Position numbers and translations under genes: made by a program. DNA of 64,000 nucleotides from Tetracladium setigerum. Its lineage: Eukaryota > Ascomycota > Leotiomycetes > Helotiales. The stretch's first letter is position 1. Each line of letters opens with the position of its first letter. This document shows positions 10,857 through 23,476 of this stretch, one piece after another. The notes beneath the pieces were generated by a model that was not told the DNA's origin, did not search any database, and worked only from the letters and a program-made list of their open reading frames with translations. The stretch lies in contig PZJY01000010.1 in NCBI GenBank assembly GCA_031472005.1, positions 2,170,001-2,234,000 of the forward strand. The letters run 5' to 3'.

Positions 10857-13800
10857 ATGCAACAAACAATGTCTACCATGCACGGCGATCAGCCCAACCC
10901 ACTGGACACTACCGGGCTATGTCTGCTGTCGCTTGATGGTGGCGGCGTGCGCGGACTTTCAACGCTCTACATCTTGAAAAGCATAATGGATCGGCTGAAC
11001 CACGATCGAAAGACAAATGGCCGTCTTCCACCAGTGAAGCCATGTGAGGTGTTTGACCTTATCGGAGGCACTAGTACTGGGGGGTAAGGCCCGACCCCTT
11101 ATAAGCCGAGCTGTTACTAATACGAATTATCACAGACTTATTGCGATTATGCTCGGGCGGCTCGAGATGAATGTAGACGAATGTATTGAAGCGTATATTG
11201 ATCTTGCGGCTGCTGTCTTTAGTAAGAAGTTGAGTCGTTTGCCAGTCAGTATAAATGGCAAGATTAAGCCACGATTCGATTCTTCGAAACTCGAGGAAGC
11301 TATTCGGAAAGTGGTCGCACAAAGTGGGGCATTAGATACCGAGCTGTTGAATGATGGAAAAGAGCGGGGATGTAGGACGTAAGTGCTTTATTATTGATAA
11401 AGGCCGGAATTTTAATGAGACTAGCTTCGTTTGTACTGCCGACCGCTACACGAAGGACACCATCCGTCTTCGAAGTTACAGTCTACCCGAAGAACCAGAT
11501 ATTCACGCGACTATTTGTCAGGCTGCGCTTGCAACTTCTGCAGCTACTACTTTCTTCGAACCTGTGAGTATTGGGAATCGCAGTTTCGCCGATGGTGGGC
11601 TTGGTGCCAATAACCCAGTGGACGAGATGGAAGGAGAAGCATCAAATATCTGGTGCTCGGAAACCGGTGATCTAAAGCCTTTAGTCAAGTGTTTCATATC
11701 AATTGGAACAGGAAACCCTGGCAAAAAGGCATTCGACGACAGTATGATTAAGTTTCTTGGCCAGACCGTGGTGGACATCGCAACCGAGACGGTAAACACA
11801 GAGAGGAAATTTGTGGCTAGATGGGCCGGACATTTCGATAGCAAGCGATATTTTCGGTTTAACGTCGAACAAGGATTACAGGATATTGGGCTTGACGAGT
11901 ATACGAGAGTGGGCGCTATGGAAGCAGGAACGAGCGCATATATCACGGATACCACACAGAAGTTTCGTGTGCGAGACTGTATACATAACTTGAGACTAAA
12001 GCAGAGTGTGTATATTGAAGACTTTGCATAGGTTGATAAGGAATAGTGTAGCTGAATTTCAACAGATAAAACCGAGACCACTTTTGCTACATTTGTGAAT
12101 GTGAGTTAACTATTGCCCGTTTCATCTTATCTTTGCTGAATAAGTCGTAGAAACACACTCTCAGGATGCAACAGCGACATCCAGGTGAGCTAAGTAGCGA
12201 CCCAGCTTACGTGCACTAAACATCAAAAAGCCAAAGCTAACACCGCACCCATAAGACAATGATGCCTTTTCGGGCAATATACATTACATCATTCCACGTG
12301 CTGTAAATGACCTATTTATAGGCCGCAGCGAGTTGTTACAAGGGATTGAGAATGTTCTAGGTTCATCGACCAGAACTTCGAAGAGATTTGTTATCACAGG
12401 ACCAGGAGGTTTAGGAAAGAGTGAGATATGCTTACAAATTGCGAATCAAATGCGAGAGAAGTACGAACTTCTTTTGTTATTTTTGATATCAGGGTAACAT
12501 TCAGCTAACGAAAATAGATTTTGGGGAGTGTTTTGGGTCGGCGTGGACAAACCTTCGACAGCTAAGAACGATTTCATCGCTATTGCCAAGACATTGGGAC
12601 ATTCAGTTGATGATGTTGCTGGTGCACTTCAAGTCATCTCAAATTTAAAACAAAGCTGGCTCTTGATTCTGGATAACGCCGACGACCCAAATTTTGACTA
12701 TCAAGTCTACATTCCTGCTGGAAACGCCGGCGCTATTCTCATTACATCTCGTGTGCCTGAACTCAAACGGTATAGTAGAGATGCCTTTGAAGCGCTAGAA
12801 GGTCTTAACGAAGAAGACTCGAAGAAACTCCTGCTTCAAGCAGCCGATATATCGTGTGAATTATGGCCAGATCACAATGAACACGCTGGAGAGGTAGTTC
12901 GTCTTCTTGGATCACATACCCTTGCACTTATTCAAGCTGGTGCATATATTGCGACAGGACACTGCCGGCTTGATCAATACCTACAAATGTATCAAAAGCA
13001 ACGAAAAAGACTTCTAGAGTTTCATCCTAAGCAAGCGCAATCCAGATATAGCCATGTTTACGCGACATTCGAAGCGTCAGCAGAGGTTTTGGATCAATCT
13101 GGAGATGTGGCTTCACAGGATGCCTTACAGTTACTTGCAATTCTATCCATGCTAGGTTCGAGCATTCTTCCTTTGCAGATCTTTTCAAGTGCCTGGAAAG
13201 GTTGTCAAGAACCTATTCACTATCATAATCCGGAGGTACCAAATATTACATCTAGCTCTCAAGACCACATCAAGCTACTTCCAGACTTTATTGTACCGGA
13301 AAAGGACGATTGGGATGAGTTCCGACTTATTGAAGCCAGCTCTTTACTTATCTCACTCTCTTTAGTTAACCGGCACAGCTCCAACGATATGATGTACTTG
13401 TCAATGCACCCTTTGACACATGCCTGGGCAAAAGACCGACAAGACAGAAAGCAGCAGCATGCAGCGTGGATTAGTACCGGTTGCGTGATTATCTTTTCAG
13501 ATGATGGTTTATGGAAAACACAAGAGAGAGTTTTGCAACCGCATATTCTATCTTACTTAGAGTTCAAAGTAAGGGAGGTATTCTCGTCTGGATCCCGAGC
13601 TATTATTACACCAATTCTTTTGCAATGCGGATGGACGCTCCTAGATATGCGACTTGATACTAGACTTGGCAGTCTCTTGCAAGATACTTTTTTCGAGCTT
13701 AAACAGAACTCCAACAAGCCGACAGCAGATTTACTGGCACTTTATCAGCTCCAAGGGAACAGCTTAAGCACTCTTGGGGAAAATAGTAATGCTGTAGCAC

Positions 13801-14324
13801 TACTCGAGGAGGTCGTCAAGATTACAGCGACTACACTTACCGAGACGCATCCGGACCGGCTCGCATCGCAGCATGAACTCGCGGGAGCGTATAACTCAAA
13901 CGGCCAGGCCGAGAAGGCTATATCGCTACTCGAGCAAGTCGTTAATATTGAAGCGATTACACTTGCCGAGACGCACCCGGACCGGCTTGCATCGCAGCAT
14001 GAACTCGCGAGAGCGTATAACTCAAACGGCCAGGCCGAGAAGGCTATATCGCTACTTAAGCAAGTCGTTAATATTGAAGCGATTATACTCGCTGAGACAC
14101 ACCCGAGCCGGCTCGTATCGCAGTATATACTCGCGAGAGCGTATAAGGCGAACGGTCAGGTTAATAAAGCTATAACGCTACTCGAGCAAGTCGTTATAAT
14201 TAGAGCGACTACACTCGCTAAGACACACCCGGACCGGCTTAAATCGCAGCGTACACTTGCGAGAGCGTATGAGGCGAACGGCCAAGTTGATAAAGCCAAA
14301 GCGCTGAGGTCTTCATTTGCTTGA
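10857..14324 (+). CDS. NLR-type protein: patatin phospholipase, NB-ARC, TPR
   Basis: Fungal NOD-like receptor architecture. Proposed exons are 10857-11083, 11136-11378, 11425-12094, 12165-12184, 12256-12460 and 12518-14324; the 20-nt exon is the least certain. About 1,056 residues. The patatin domain (about 20-370) has the oxyanion loop DGGGVRG, the nucleophile elbow GTSTGG completed across intron 1, and the catalytic Asp in ADGGLGANNP. The NB-ARC has P-loop GPGGLGKS (about 432) and Walker B LLILDNADD (about 503). The C-terminus is a TPR array with 42-residue periodicity. By family analogy, ligand sensing by the TPRs would trigger NB-ARC oligomerisation and lipase-mediated membrane damage. 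An extra T at 12029 makes a stop after YIEDFA; skipping it gives RLIRNSVAEF and total length then divides by three. It is either a sequence error or a disabled allele. Confidence 0.85.
13800..14303 (+). repeat. Four 126-bp in-frame TPR repeats
   Basis: The motif CTACTCGAG (CTACTTAAG in unit 3) recurs at 13800, 13926, 14052 and 14178, exactly 126 bp (42 codons) apart. Units 1 and 2 are almost identical. Units 3 and 4 differ from them largely by C-to-T and G-to-A transitions. Each unit encodes a TPR helix pair with the pattern THP-RL-SQ--LA-AY--NGQ--KA--LL-QVV. Confidence 0.92.
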
Positions 14325-15317
14325 AAAATCTATTTTTATTTCATTTTCGTAAGTTTAATAAAGAGGAGCTTGGGGGAAGTAGCGTCTATATACTACGCTG
14401 TCTACGCACATAATATTCTACAATGTTCAGGTTTATTTTCCGGGCGTTATGATGTGCCCTCTTTGATTTCTCTTTGTTTTTGATAAAGAGCATAATAGCT
14501 AAATATTAAAATAGCATAGCAAATTTACTTTATTACTACATAATATATTACTCTTTATCTCTGTTGGTTACACTTGAGTACGATTGTACGACGATTGTCA
14601 CTTAACTACCAGAGTGGTAGTACGTTTGAGGGAGACAGCTCAGGTCCAATAATACGGTCTGTATTCTTGGTGTTGTGATGTCTGGAGCGACAGGTCCAGG
14701 GAAGCTAGAACCTGTTCTACTATGTACGGCTGGCTAGTGCGATTTACTTGGTCACGTGCTACCGTGCCACTATTGTGATTCACCTGTAAACGCGGTACGC
14801 GTATTACCAACAATGTCGAAAGAAATTCCTAAAAAAGAAAAAAAAAGAAACACCCCAGAAATATTTCAAAAATAGTATACAATCTCAATAATTTTACTAT
14901 AAAGAAAGCTACAACTACACACAACTATAAAAACCACAAAAAAAAGATAGAACGATAAATCCCCAAAACGACAACGATATCTACATAAGTTAACCCCCAC
15001 CCCCAGTATAAGAATAAATTATTTAACGACATATATAAACCCATATATATACTCGATCGACACAGATCTCTGTTCTCACATCTCACTAATCACCAACTTA
15101 CTGACTCATTCAGCACTCTGCCCGTTTAGAGGAAAGAAACTGCTAGCCTTCCCTTCCACTCTTTTCCCTTATGACCGCCTCTCACCCCAAAATCCTCTCT
15201 TTTCTCCTCAATCCTAACCCCAATCCCATCTCCTACAACTTCACCATCCACCTTACTAGTAAACAACCTCAACCTCCCCTACCCCGCGCCATCACACCAG
15301 CTTCTCAAACAACCTTC
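14325..15317. other. Intergenic, AT-rich
   Basis: Strongly AT-rich (14325-15120) with A/T runs and no protein-like frame. The part next to 15318 is the 3' flank of the minus-strand NmrA-like gene. No terminal repeats or transposase fragments are seen. Confidence 0.5.
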
Positions 15318-16459
15318 TCAAACAACCTTCTCAAGCGTTCTGCCCATCACCTCTCTCGTCCCCACAAGATCCTCAGGCTTAATCCCCAACTCCTCCTTCC
15401 CAACAAACCTCTCCCTAACATGCTCCGTCCAATCCTCAAACTCCTCTCCAAACTTCAACTGCGCAGCTATATCTGCTCCAGTCGGACCCCAGATCTCCTC
15501 ATACTCCCTACTCGAGATCTCAACAAAGACTGCCGTCTTACTCGTCACCTCGCTCCAATCATCAAGCATCTCCTGGAACGTCTTTGTTTCCGCAAAGACG
15601 CCAGCATATTTGCCATGTGATTTCTCTGGGTGCGCGAGGATTTGACGTGCCCAGATACCTGGGTTCACGTTGATGTCGCCGGTGAGTGTGATGGCGGCAT
15701 TGGGGCTGGTGGGGATGATGAAGGCGTGTTTGCCATTTGCGCCAGGCTTGAGTTCAGGAAAATAAGTCAGTCAAAATGTGCCTAAAATATAATGCAAAAT
15801 CGATGCTTCCTCGGAAGCCAAAAAAGGAAGAAAGGGAAAACTCGCCATCTCAACAGGCTTAAAAAATGGTTGCGTGATCAAAGTGTCCGAATACATTCCA
15901 AAATATAAATAAGTCGTCTTCGCGGCTAACTCAGGCAATTCGTTGTGGATATACTCATCAACACTAGCTTTGTAGTCCCAGTGCGCCACAGGAATGCGGC
16001 CGTTCGTCAGACTTGCGGAATCAGGGAGCGTGCTCCAGATATAGTGCTTTAAGGAGGGCGTGCGAGAGGCAACGATAGCTTGCCTTATGCCCTAGGTTGT
16101 CTCCATGGATCCAGCTTCATCTAGAGACTTGCCTCGAGCGATGGGCTCCCAGAAATTGCCCGTGGCAAAAATGGCATATGAACCCTGTGGGAGAATGATT
16201 AATTAGCCGAGATCCAATTATGTCTTCTGGATTGGATGCACAAGAAAACAAATACCTCGAAAGCTCCCGAGAGCGATTCTTCATCGCTAATATCCGCAAC
16301 CACAATTTCAGCGCCTTGCTTGGCAAGAGCTTTGGCTGCCGGACTTTCTGAGCTGCGTGTGACTGCTCGTACGTTCCATTGGCCTGTTTCGAGGAGGATT
16401 CGTGCGACTGAGCCGCCTTGTTGGCCGGTTGCTCCGATGATGGTGATTGTTCGAGACAT
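15318..16459 (-). pseudogene. NmrA-like NAD(P)-binding protein with in-frame stop
   Basis: NmrA/HSCARG-like atypical short-chain dehydrogenase fold; family members bind NADP and often act as redox-sensing regulators. Exons 16256-16459, 15855-16184 and 15318-15746 give 320 codons in phase. The N-terminus TITIIGATGQQGGSVAR is the family's GxxGxxG dinucleotide motif. GSYAIFATGNFWE, SRTPSLKHYIWSTLP and YKASVDEYI are typical of fungal members. Within exon 2 the frame meets TAG at 16094-16092 (ETT-stop-GIRQAIVASRT), where relatives have a residue such as Gln, so CAG to TAG is the simplest cause. The second intron has a weak donor (GTTGAG). It is either a pseudogene, a null allele or a base error; the remaining frame is intact. 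Confidence 0.75.
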
Positions 16460-18123
16460 GGTTCGAAGTGTTTGAGGTTGAGAGTTGAAGAGGCAAGAAA
16501 ATGTGACTTCAGCAGGTAAGAAGGAAGAGCTTAGGGAGCAAAATTAATGTCAATCTAAGGTATTGAGCTCTGTAAAATGTTTGTGATAGAAATGAACTGA
16601 GGATTAATTTACACGAGCGAGAGGGAGATATATATATAGAGAGAGAGAGAGCAAGGGAAAAGGTGGAAACACGATTAGAATTACATAGCATGACTATCAC
16701 ATAGATAGTCTAGGGAGTCTTAGCCCCTTAGCACTGGAGACATATCGGCACGTTTACGTGCTCCTCATACATGTGGATTTTCCACTCCAACTCTAACACA
16801 TCCCAACACCCACCCGCCTACTTACTTACACGAGTTCTTCTCACAAAGCCAAACACCCCACTACCCGAACCTTTAGCAACTATGAAGTCATACTCGCGCA
16901 AGTCCAAATCGCTAGATTAGAAACCTAATGCTGCACACTGACTTGCGTTACATATGATTTTTGAACGGTGATGTCAAATTACTAATTATACACTTTGCAG
17001 ATTTTTCTTTCTTTTTTGTTCTCTCCAATTATTAGGTACAGATAGATGGGTATGCAAGTGCTCGTGTCGCGGGTTTGGCGCGATCAGGCCCGAACCCGAA
17101 TGCTGAGACTACGCTCCGCCGCTAGTATACAGTACGTACCTGACTGAGCGTACTCCGGCGGAGACTTTGCTCATTCGAAAAATTCGAAATACACGACAAC
17201 ATCACAAAATTTTTGTGACTTCAGACTGGAGCAAGTGTATGGGTGCCAAGGATCCCTGTCTGGCGCTTCTTGCGGTGGGCTGTCCTGTTCCAATAGAAAT
17301 TAACCTTCGAGAGGTTGAGATTATGAAATTTGCAGGAAAGTTGCCCGAGTGATGGGACTGGAGTGCTACGTGATTGCTCCGTCATTCCGACGACGACGAC
17401 GACGATGATGATGATGATACTTATTAAAGTCTTGATATCTAAGCTAACGCGAGAATTTTACCCATGTCAAAATTACTATTTATACATAATAACTTTACTT
17501 TTCTATTATTTTTGATTTTGATATTGAAATATTATTATATTTTTTTGTCTTTGCTAAATCATCCGAGCGCTTACTTACTATTTATTTTTATGTATATATA
17601 TACCTGCATTTGTTCATATCCTCTCTTCGTTTGTTCCTTCCTTCCTTCCACTTTCTTGTTCATATGGTTTAGGATCAATTTACTCCCAAAAAAGAAAAAA
17701 AAAACTTGGCTCTCTTTGCTTGTGTATAGAGATGCGATTGTGATATGATAATAAAAAGTTTCACTATATATATATATGTATAAAATTGGGGAAAAGGTAG
17801 TGTCAGGTATCTTTGTTAATTGAAAAAGGGGTTATTTGTAAGATTACTTTTTTTGGTTGGAGATGTGAAGTGAAGAGGAAGGGTTTGGGTCTGTATCGCA
17901 TTATAATTTGTTTGCCTGTCTACATAGGATAGGTAGGTAGTGATAGTGATAGCTAAGGTAGGAATGCACATCTTTGCAAACATCCATCCATCTTTCCCAC
18001 CACAACCACTACCGCCCCAAATATGTTTCATTTCTTTCATCTCTTCACGCGCCTTTACAGCCAACAATAGTGACAAAACAACTATACTTCTTCCCACATC
18101 TGTTTCTGTAACTATACGCACAT
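16460..18123. other. Intergenic, no supported gene
   Basis: Contains an (AT)n(AG)n tract at about 16630-16652, a (CGA)n(TGA)n tract at about 17389-17419, an AT-rich block at 17440-17780 and the 3' flank of the MFS gene. No protein-like frame of useful length is seen. Confidence 0.5.
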
Positions 18124-20349
18124 CTACTCGTCGTCGTGAACATCGACAATCGTCTTGCTCCATTTTGGAGCGGGGACCTTGCGCTTGAACAAGATGTCGA
18201 TCTCGCGGTAGGAACGGCCCTTCATCTCGGGGAGGTAGAAGATGGCCATGACCATACAGAAGAAGCCGGTTCCGGCCCAGACGTAACCACATTTTCCGCC
18301 GAGGTTTCCGGTCTGTAAGAAAATAGTTAGTTTTGAGCTCTTTTGAGGGTAATTTTTTGTCTTTAGGAGGGGAAGGGAAGATTCTTACCAATGGGTTAAG
18401 CATGTAACTCGCCAAGAAGATACATGGGATGTTGACCATGTAATAACAACCACGTCCCACACCGGTGGTAAGAGGCCTCAATCGAATAGCAGACGTCTCA
18501 CCAATGATGACCCAAGACGCGGGCGCCGGACCGAGTGTGAACAAGACGGACACAATGAGACCGAGGGAGGCTTGGGCGAGAGATGAGGCGTCAGTTTTTC
18601 CGACTGTGCCTGCGATACCGAGCGCGATGAGGAGGATGACGTTGAAGCCTGAACCCCAGACGTAGATTGTGCGGCGGCCGACGTAGGTTGTGAGAATCCA
18701 GGAGAGCATGACGAAGATCATTTGGAGGGCGGATGTGATGAGGCCGAGGGCGAAGGCGGTGTTGGTTGCTACGCCGGCTTCTGTTTGTGGGGAGGTGTTG
18801 TTAGTATGTGGTTTTTTTTAAAAAAAAGTAGTATATTGTATGTAAGTAGGTAGGTAGATTCCAGCACTTTGAGCAGTGTGATGCAAAGTAACATTACAAG
18901 AAAATTGGCGATGCATGTAATGTAAAACAAGATGCAGATTACAGACCGGGGAACTCTTCAAAGAGGGGGAATAGAGAAATAAAACTTACGCTCAAAGAAG
19001 TAAACAGCCTGGTTAGCAATCAAGTTACCAGTCAAATTCTGCGCGGCGTAAACACAGCAGACAATGAGAGTTCGGTAGCGATCAACACCCTTCCAGAGTT
19101 CGAGAAGGTTGGGCTCCTTGGCGGTCTTCTCAATTTCGATGGTTCGTCGCATCATGGATACGGCTTCTTCGACGTTGATGATGGAGCGGCGTCCGAGGCG
19201 GCCGATTGAGTTGGCGGCTTCTTCAAGACGACCCTTGCGGACGAGCCACCAGGGGGATTCTGGAGCAAGAAACATGAGAATTGCGAGGGGGGTGGGGAAC
19301 ATCCATTGGAGCGCGATGGGGATTCTAGTGGGAGAGACAGGTGTTAGTGGGATTTGATGGGTTGGTTTGGTGACTGGGATTGGGTAGGAAATGGGATGTG
19401 TGAAATTCCATATTCAGATGTCTATGGATATATTCGTTTGTTGTATAGACAGACGGAAAAAGGATATCAAAGCAGCAAGTACATACCTGAAAGCGCTCGG
19501 GTCGGTAAGTCTGGTGTTATACTTATAAGTGACACCACCAACAATAATACTACCAATAGCCCAGAACATCTGCAACATCTGCGTAGCGGGAGCACGCAAC
19601 TTAAGCGGTACAATTTCCGAGCAATAAGCAGGAGCATTGGCAATGAAGATACCCCATGGAATACCCTCGAGAATCTGAGCCAAGAACATGATTGGCAGGG
19701 AATCGGCAAAGTAGAAGACGAAGATGAAGGCGTTCAAGCCCATCAGTCCGGTGATGGTGGCCCATCGGTAACCGATTCTTGTGGTGAGTGGACCGGCGAG
19801 GTAGCAGCCGATGAGGGCTCCGATGGGACCGGCGCATTGGAGGGCGGATTGCCAGCTGGCGACGATGACATGTTTGCCGGTGACTGGGTTGAGGACACCG
19901 TAGCGGAGGGTGAATGCTGGGAGGGCGAGGAAGTTACCGATGAGGAAGACGCAGTAGGATTCCATGATCTAGAGAAGGGGGATGGTTGATTAGCAGCTGT
20001 TATTCACTTCTCAATTGTTCTTCGCTTGTGGACTGGACTCCGGAGAGTCTTGGCGAGAATGATATCACAAGATTTTGTGGCATCCTGGTATCACGACTGG
20101 GAGATGATGTGTTTGTTGACTTACAATAGTACAAGACATCATGAAAGCCCAAAAGGCAGCCATGGGATATTGCTTGACGGCATCCAGGACGCCCATATCA
20201 TGTTCGGCATTCTCAGCGTCGATGGCCCCGCGCTTGAAGGCGCTGAGCTCTGGCTTCTCATCGTGAATGGAATCCGGACCCTTGGAGATCTTCTCCTCGA
20301 CATGAGGAGATTCCTCGTAGGTCTTTGAATCGGGGGCGGCAGTACTCAT
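18124..20349 (-). CDS. MFS sugar transporter, alpha-glucoside (MAL) type
   Basis: Proton-coupled plasma-membrane sugar importer of the major facilitator superfamily, closest in character to fungal maltose/alpha-glucoside permeases. Exons 20125-20349, 19487-19968, 18990-19324, 18389-18780 and 18124-18312 sum to exactly 541 codons (540 residues), usual for the family. The acidic cytoplasmic N-terminus is followed by twelve predicted membrane segments. Signature motifs are GYRWATITGL after TM2/3, PESPWWLVRKGR before the central loop, YFFEQAG across an intron, YVGRRT in the second half and LPEMKGRSYREIDILF near the end. All donors and acceptors are canonical and no defect is seen. The substrate is inferred from the family only. 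A TATA-like element lies about 90 bp upstream. Confidence 0.95.
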
Positions 20350-20437
20350 GTTGACGATAGAAGGGAGGGAGATGTTGAGGAAGGGAAGAGGAGAAGGTCA
20401 AGTCGAGGGCAAGAAGGTGGGGAAGGGGGGCCAGGCA

Positions 20438-20449
20438 CCCTTTATATAG
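20438..20449 (-). promoter_or_regulatory. TATA-like element of the sugar transporter gene
   Basis: On the minus strand this reads TATATAAAGG, about 90 bp before the ATG at 20349. A G-rich patch between them (about 20415-20430) contains a match to the CreA-type SYGGRG consensus, which would suit glucose repression, but such short matches occur by chance. Confidence 0.4.
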
Positions 20450-21849
20450 ATGGATGAGAGGAGTATCGTCGTATCAACAAGATACATGTTCGTCCACAAT
20501 AATGAGTGCAATGAATGGGTTCATTTGCTTGCACTTGCACTTGCAGTTGCAGGAGTACCAGGGCAGGGTCAGGGGTAGAGAGGATAAAGCTGACCTCTCT
20601 CACACAATAATCTAATCCAATCCAGTAATGCTGTTGGATGTTTTAACTTGCAACTAACTAGCAACCTAGCAAACTGACAGTTCAGTCATCTGGCATGTAA
20701 ATCCGGTTTCGTGTTGACCAAACGAAAGGAAATCTCCCATCCATGGCAAAAAAGAGGAGCCGGCTAAGCCCTTTAGAGCCGAGTCTTAGCCTCATCTGGG
20801 CGTCAAGGGGGGTGAGCGGAGGACAAGCTAGCATCTATTTACCCGTATTTCGCGCGCCAATGAGGGGCCGCTGTGGTGCAGGCATCCACATAAACTCAAC
20901 CGTATCCAATGGTGACCCAGGCCACAAAGCTTAGATGGCGCCCACTACCCCAGCCACCCGCACGCCTCCAAAGTTCTTGCACCTCCGTAAATTGGATTAC
21001 GTGCCGCTAAGGTTGGCGCTAAGCTAGAACTAAAAAACTCTCCATTTTCTCCTTCCAACCAGACGGCCTTCTCCTCCTCTCGCCTCTTCAGATCAACGGC
21101 TCTTCAGACCCCGCGACCCTTGCGAGTCAGATGGGAAGGGTGCAAGGTGCAAGGTTACATACGTCTCTGTTACATCTGCTGCTAGCACTACTGCCACATT
21201 TACGGTAGTTATTTGGGACGGCTTACAGCTATTCCCCCCGGTGCGAACTTCCCCGAGTTCTCCATTCTCCACACTTTCGACGTCGTCGTGCTAGCGATAC
21301 CCGAAAGGTGGGGTCATGCCAAGCTGCCGCCTTCATCTCTCATCTCTTCTCTCCACAATCCGCACCATTCAGAGGTCGTGACGTTAGCTGGATGCGATCA
21401 TCCATACTCGATAGGGACAGTCAGTCTCATGGATTCATGGAATTTCATGGGTTCATATGAGAAAAAAAAGGAGATCACAAAAACCAACAACGAACACCCA
21501 ACGATTCAACAAACTAACTCCTGGAGCGGCTCCGACGATATGGATGGAAGTAACACAACATGACATGACTTTCGGTGCAAGATCTCCCATTGGGAAAGCG
21601 ACTACGACTCACTAATTCACTTACATGTCGTAGCCTCCGATGATGCATCATCAAGCACTAACTTGCAGCAAGTTGATTATGGTAGAGGTCAGGCGAGGAT
21701 GTCTTGAGGTACGGCAAGTTAAGGCATGGAACACCAAAACAAGCATCAGCTGCTTCGAACTAGCTACATCTATCTCACCCCTTCTTCACAACAATCATTC
21801 TAGATTCACCACTATTCTTCCTTTGGAATTTAATATCAAGATTTGACAG

Positions 21850-21882
21850 GTAATATATACATATATATATATATATATATAT
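21850..21882. repeat. (AT)n microsatellite
   Basis: Nearly pure TA dinucleotide run of about 33 bp in gene-poor DNA. Confidence 0.85.
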
Positions 21883-23456
21883 CTCGGCTATTTATTACTC
21901 ACTCTGACTTCTCTTGCCTGTCTCTTGCATGAAAAGAAATCAATCGGCAGGAGTTCAACCGTAAGTAATATATGTTCCCTCTCCATGAATTCTTTGAATC
22001 CTTTGAAAATCTTTGAAACCTTGAAATCTCGAAACTCTATCCCCGTTGAAACTCGAGAATTGAATGAAGGTATAATTACTCCTCTCCCCTCCCCTCCGCA
22101 ACTGCTCTACGCCTCCTCCGCATTATCGGTGGCGGCGTCTCATCTCGCCCTCTTTTCCAGCGACCGAAATATCTTTTTCGTTCTCGCAATACATCCTTCG
22201 TACTTCATACCTACAGTAACACCTCAACACCAACCAGTCCAGTCTAGTCCTTCTTCCACAACAGCAAAAAGCTCTCGAGTCATGGAATATCATTCGAACC
22301 ACTGGTGGCTGAAGGCTAGACTTTCAAAGGCTGAATTGAAGCCAAACCTCATTCAAAAATCCCCGAAACATCTCTCTCGAACCTCGGCCATCTACATACC
22401 TACATACAGCATGGTGAAAAAACATGTACCGAATAACGCGTCGGGACATTGTTTTTGTCCCGTTTTTTAATTTGAATTAAGGTTTATCATTTTAAGGTTA
22501 CCAAGTTTCCACCTCCTTTGCTCCATTCTTCCTTCCATTCTTCCATGGAAAAAAAGCCTCAAGATGAGAAATACTTCCTTCACCGCGATCGATGGACAAT
22601 TGGAAATGGAGCACGAGGTGGTGCGTAGGTGAGACATTTCCTCCACCTCCTCCGCCAATTCGCATCGCATCGCGCATCACGATACAGTAACTGGTTAGGC
22701 TCCTCCGAATGCCATCAAAATTTCGTTCAACAGAGGAGCGATTTGTTACTAAGAGTAGGCGAGTGAGTAACGGATGGGTAAGTTCCATGCTGTGCCTCGG
22801 CTCAAATTCAAGGGAATTTTCCATTCCATTACATTATTACCGTTTGTCTCACGAAGGAAATTCTCCGGAGAACAAAACCATCATTATGCTTCGGATTCTC
22901 GATGTTCTTGACAGTCTTTCCCAACGCAACGCAACCCATTCTCAAATCCAAAACAAAGCATACCACCACACCAGTTTCAGCTCCCATCCCATCCCATCCT
23001 ATCCCATCACAAATACAACCACACCAACATACATTTCCCTCACAAACAGGCAACATGCATATCAGATCAGATCGGGTCGGAAAGCCTCCAATCACGTGCG
23101 ATCGTCCGGACTCACCTCGGCCCTAATATTTCATACCCGCCCCATTTATATTTATTCTCCACAGCCGGCTAGGCTACACTAGCGCCAAACTCTCCACATT
23201 TTTTGATCACCCCAGAGATGGAATGGAGGTGATTTGGTGAATACGAAAGAAAACAGAAGGGAAGGGGGTCGGTCGGGGGAACATACTCCACTGCAAAGAA
23301 ACTTGGAAAAGCTTCCCCGCTACTGGGATGAACGATGAACGATGAACGGTAAATGGATGAATGGAACGATTGATAGATAGACCGAGACTTTGATGTGGAC
23401 CTGGACCTGGACCTTGAAGTCGCGAGAAATCAAGGAAATGTTTGATTTGTATTTGG

Positions 23457-23476
23457 TTTTTTTTTTTTTTTTTTTT
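23457..23476. repeat. T20 homopolymer
   Basis: Uninterrupted run of about 20 T. It could be the tail of a reverse-transcribed insert on the minus strand, but no coding part is seen beside it. Confidence 0.8.

Noticed and set aside
15171..15620. 149-codon plus-strand frame
   Set aside because: Antisense shadow of the last exon of the NmrA-like gene; Pro/Leu/Ser composition typical of a reverse-complement frame.
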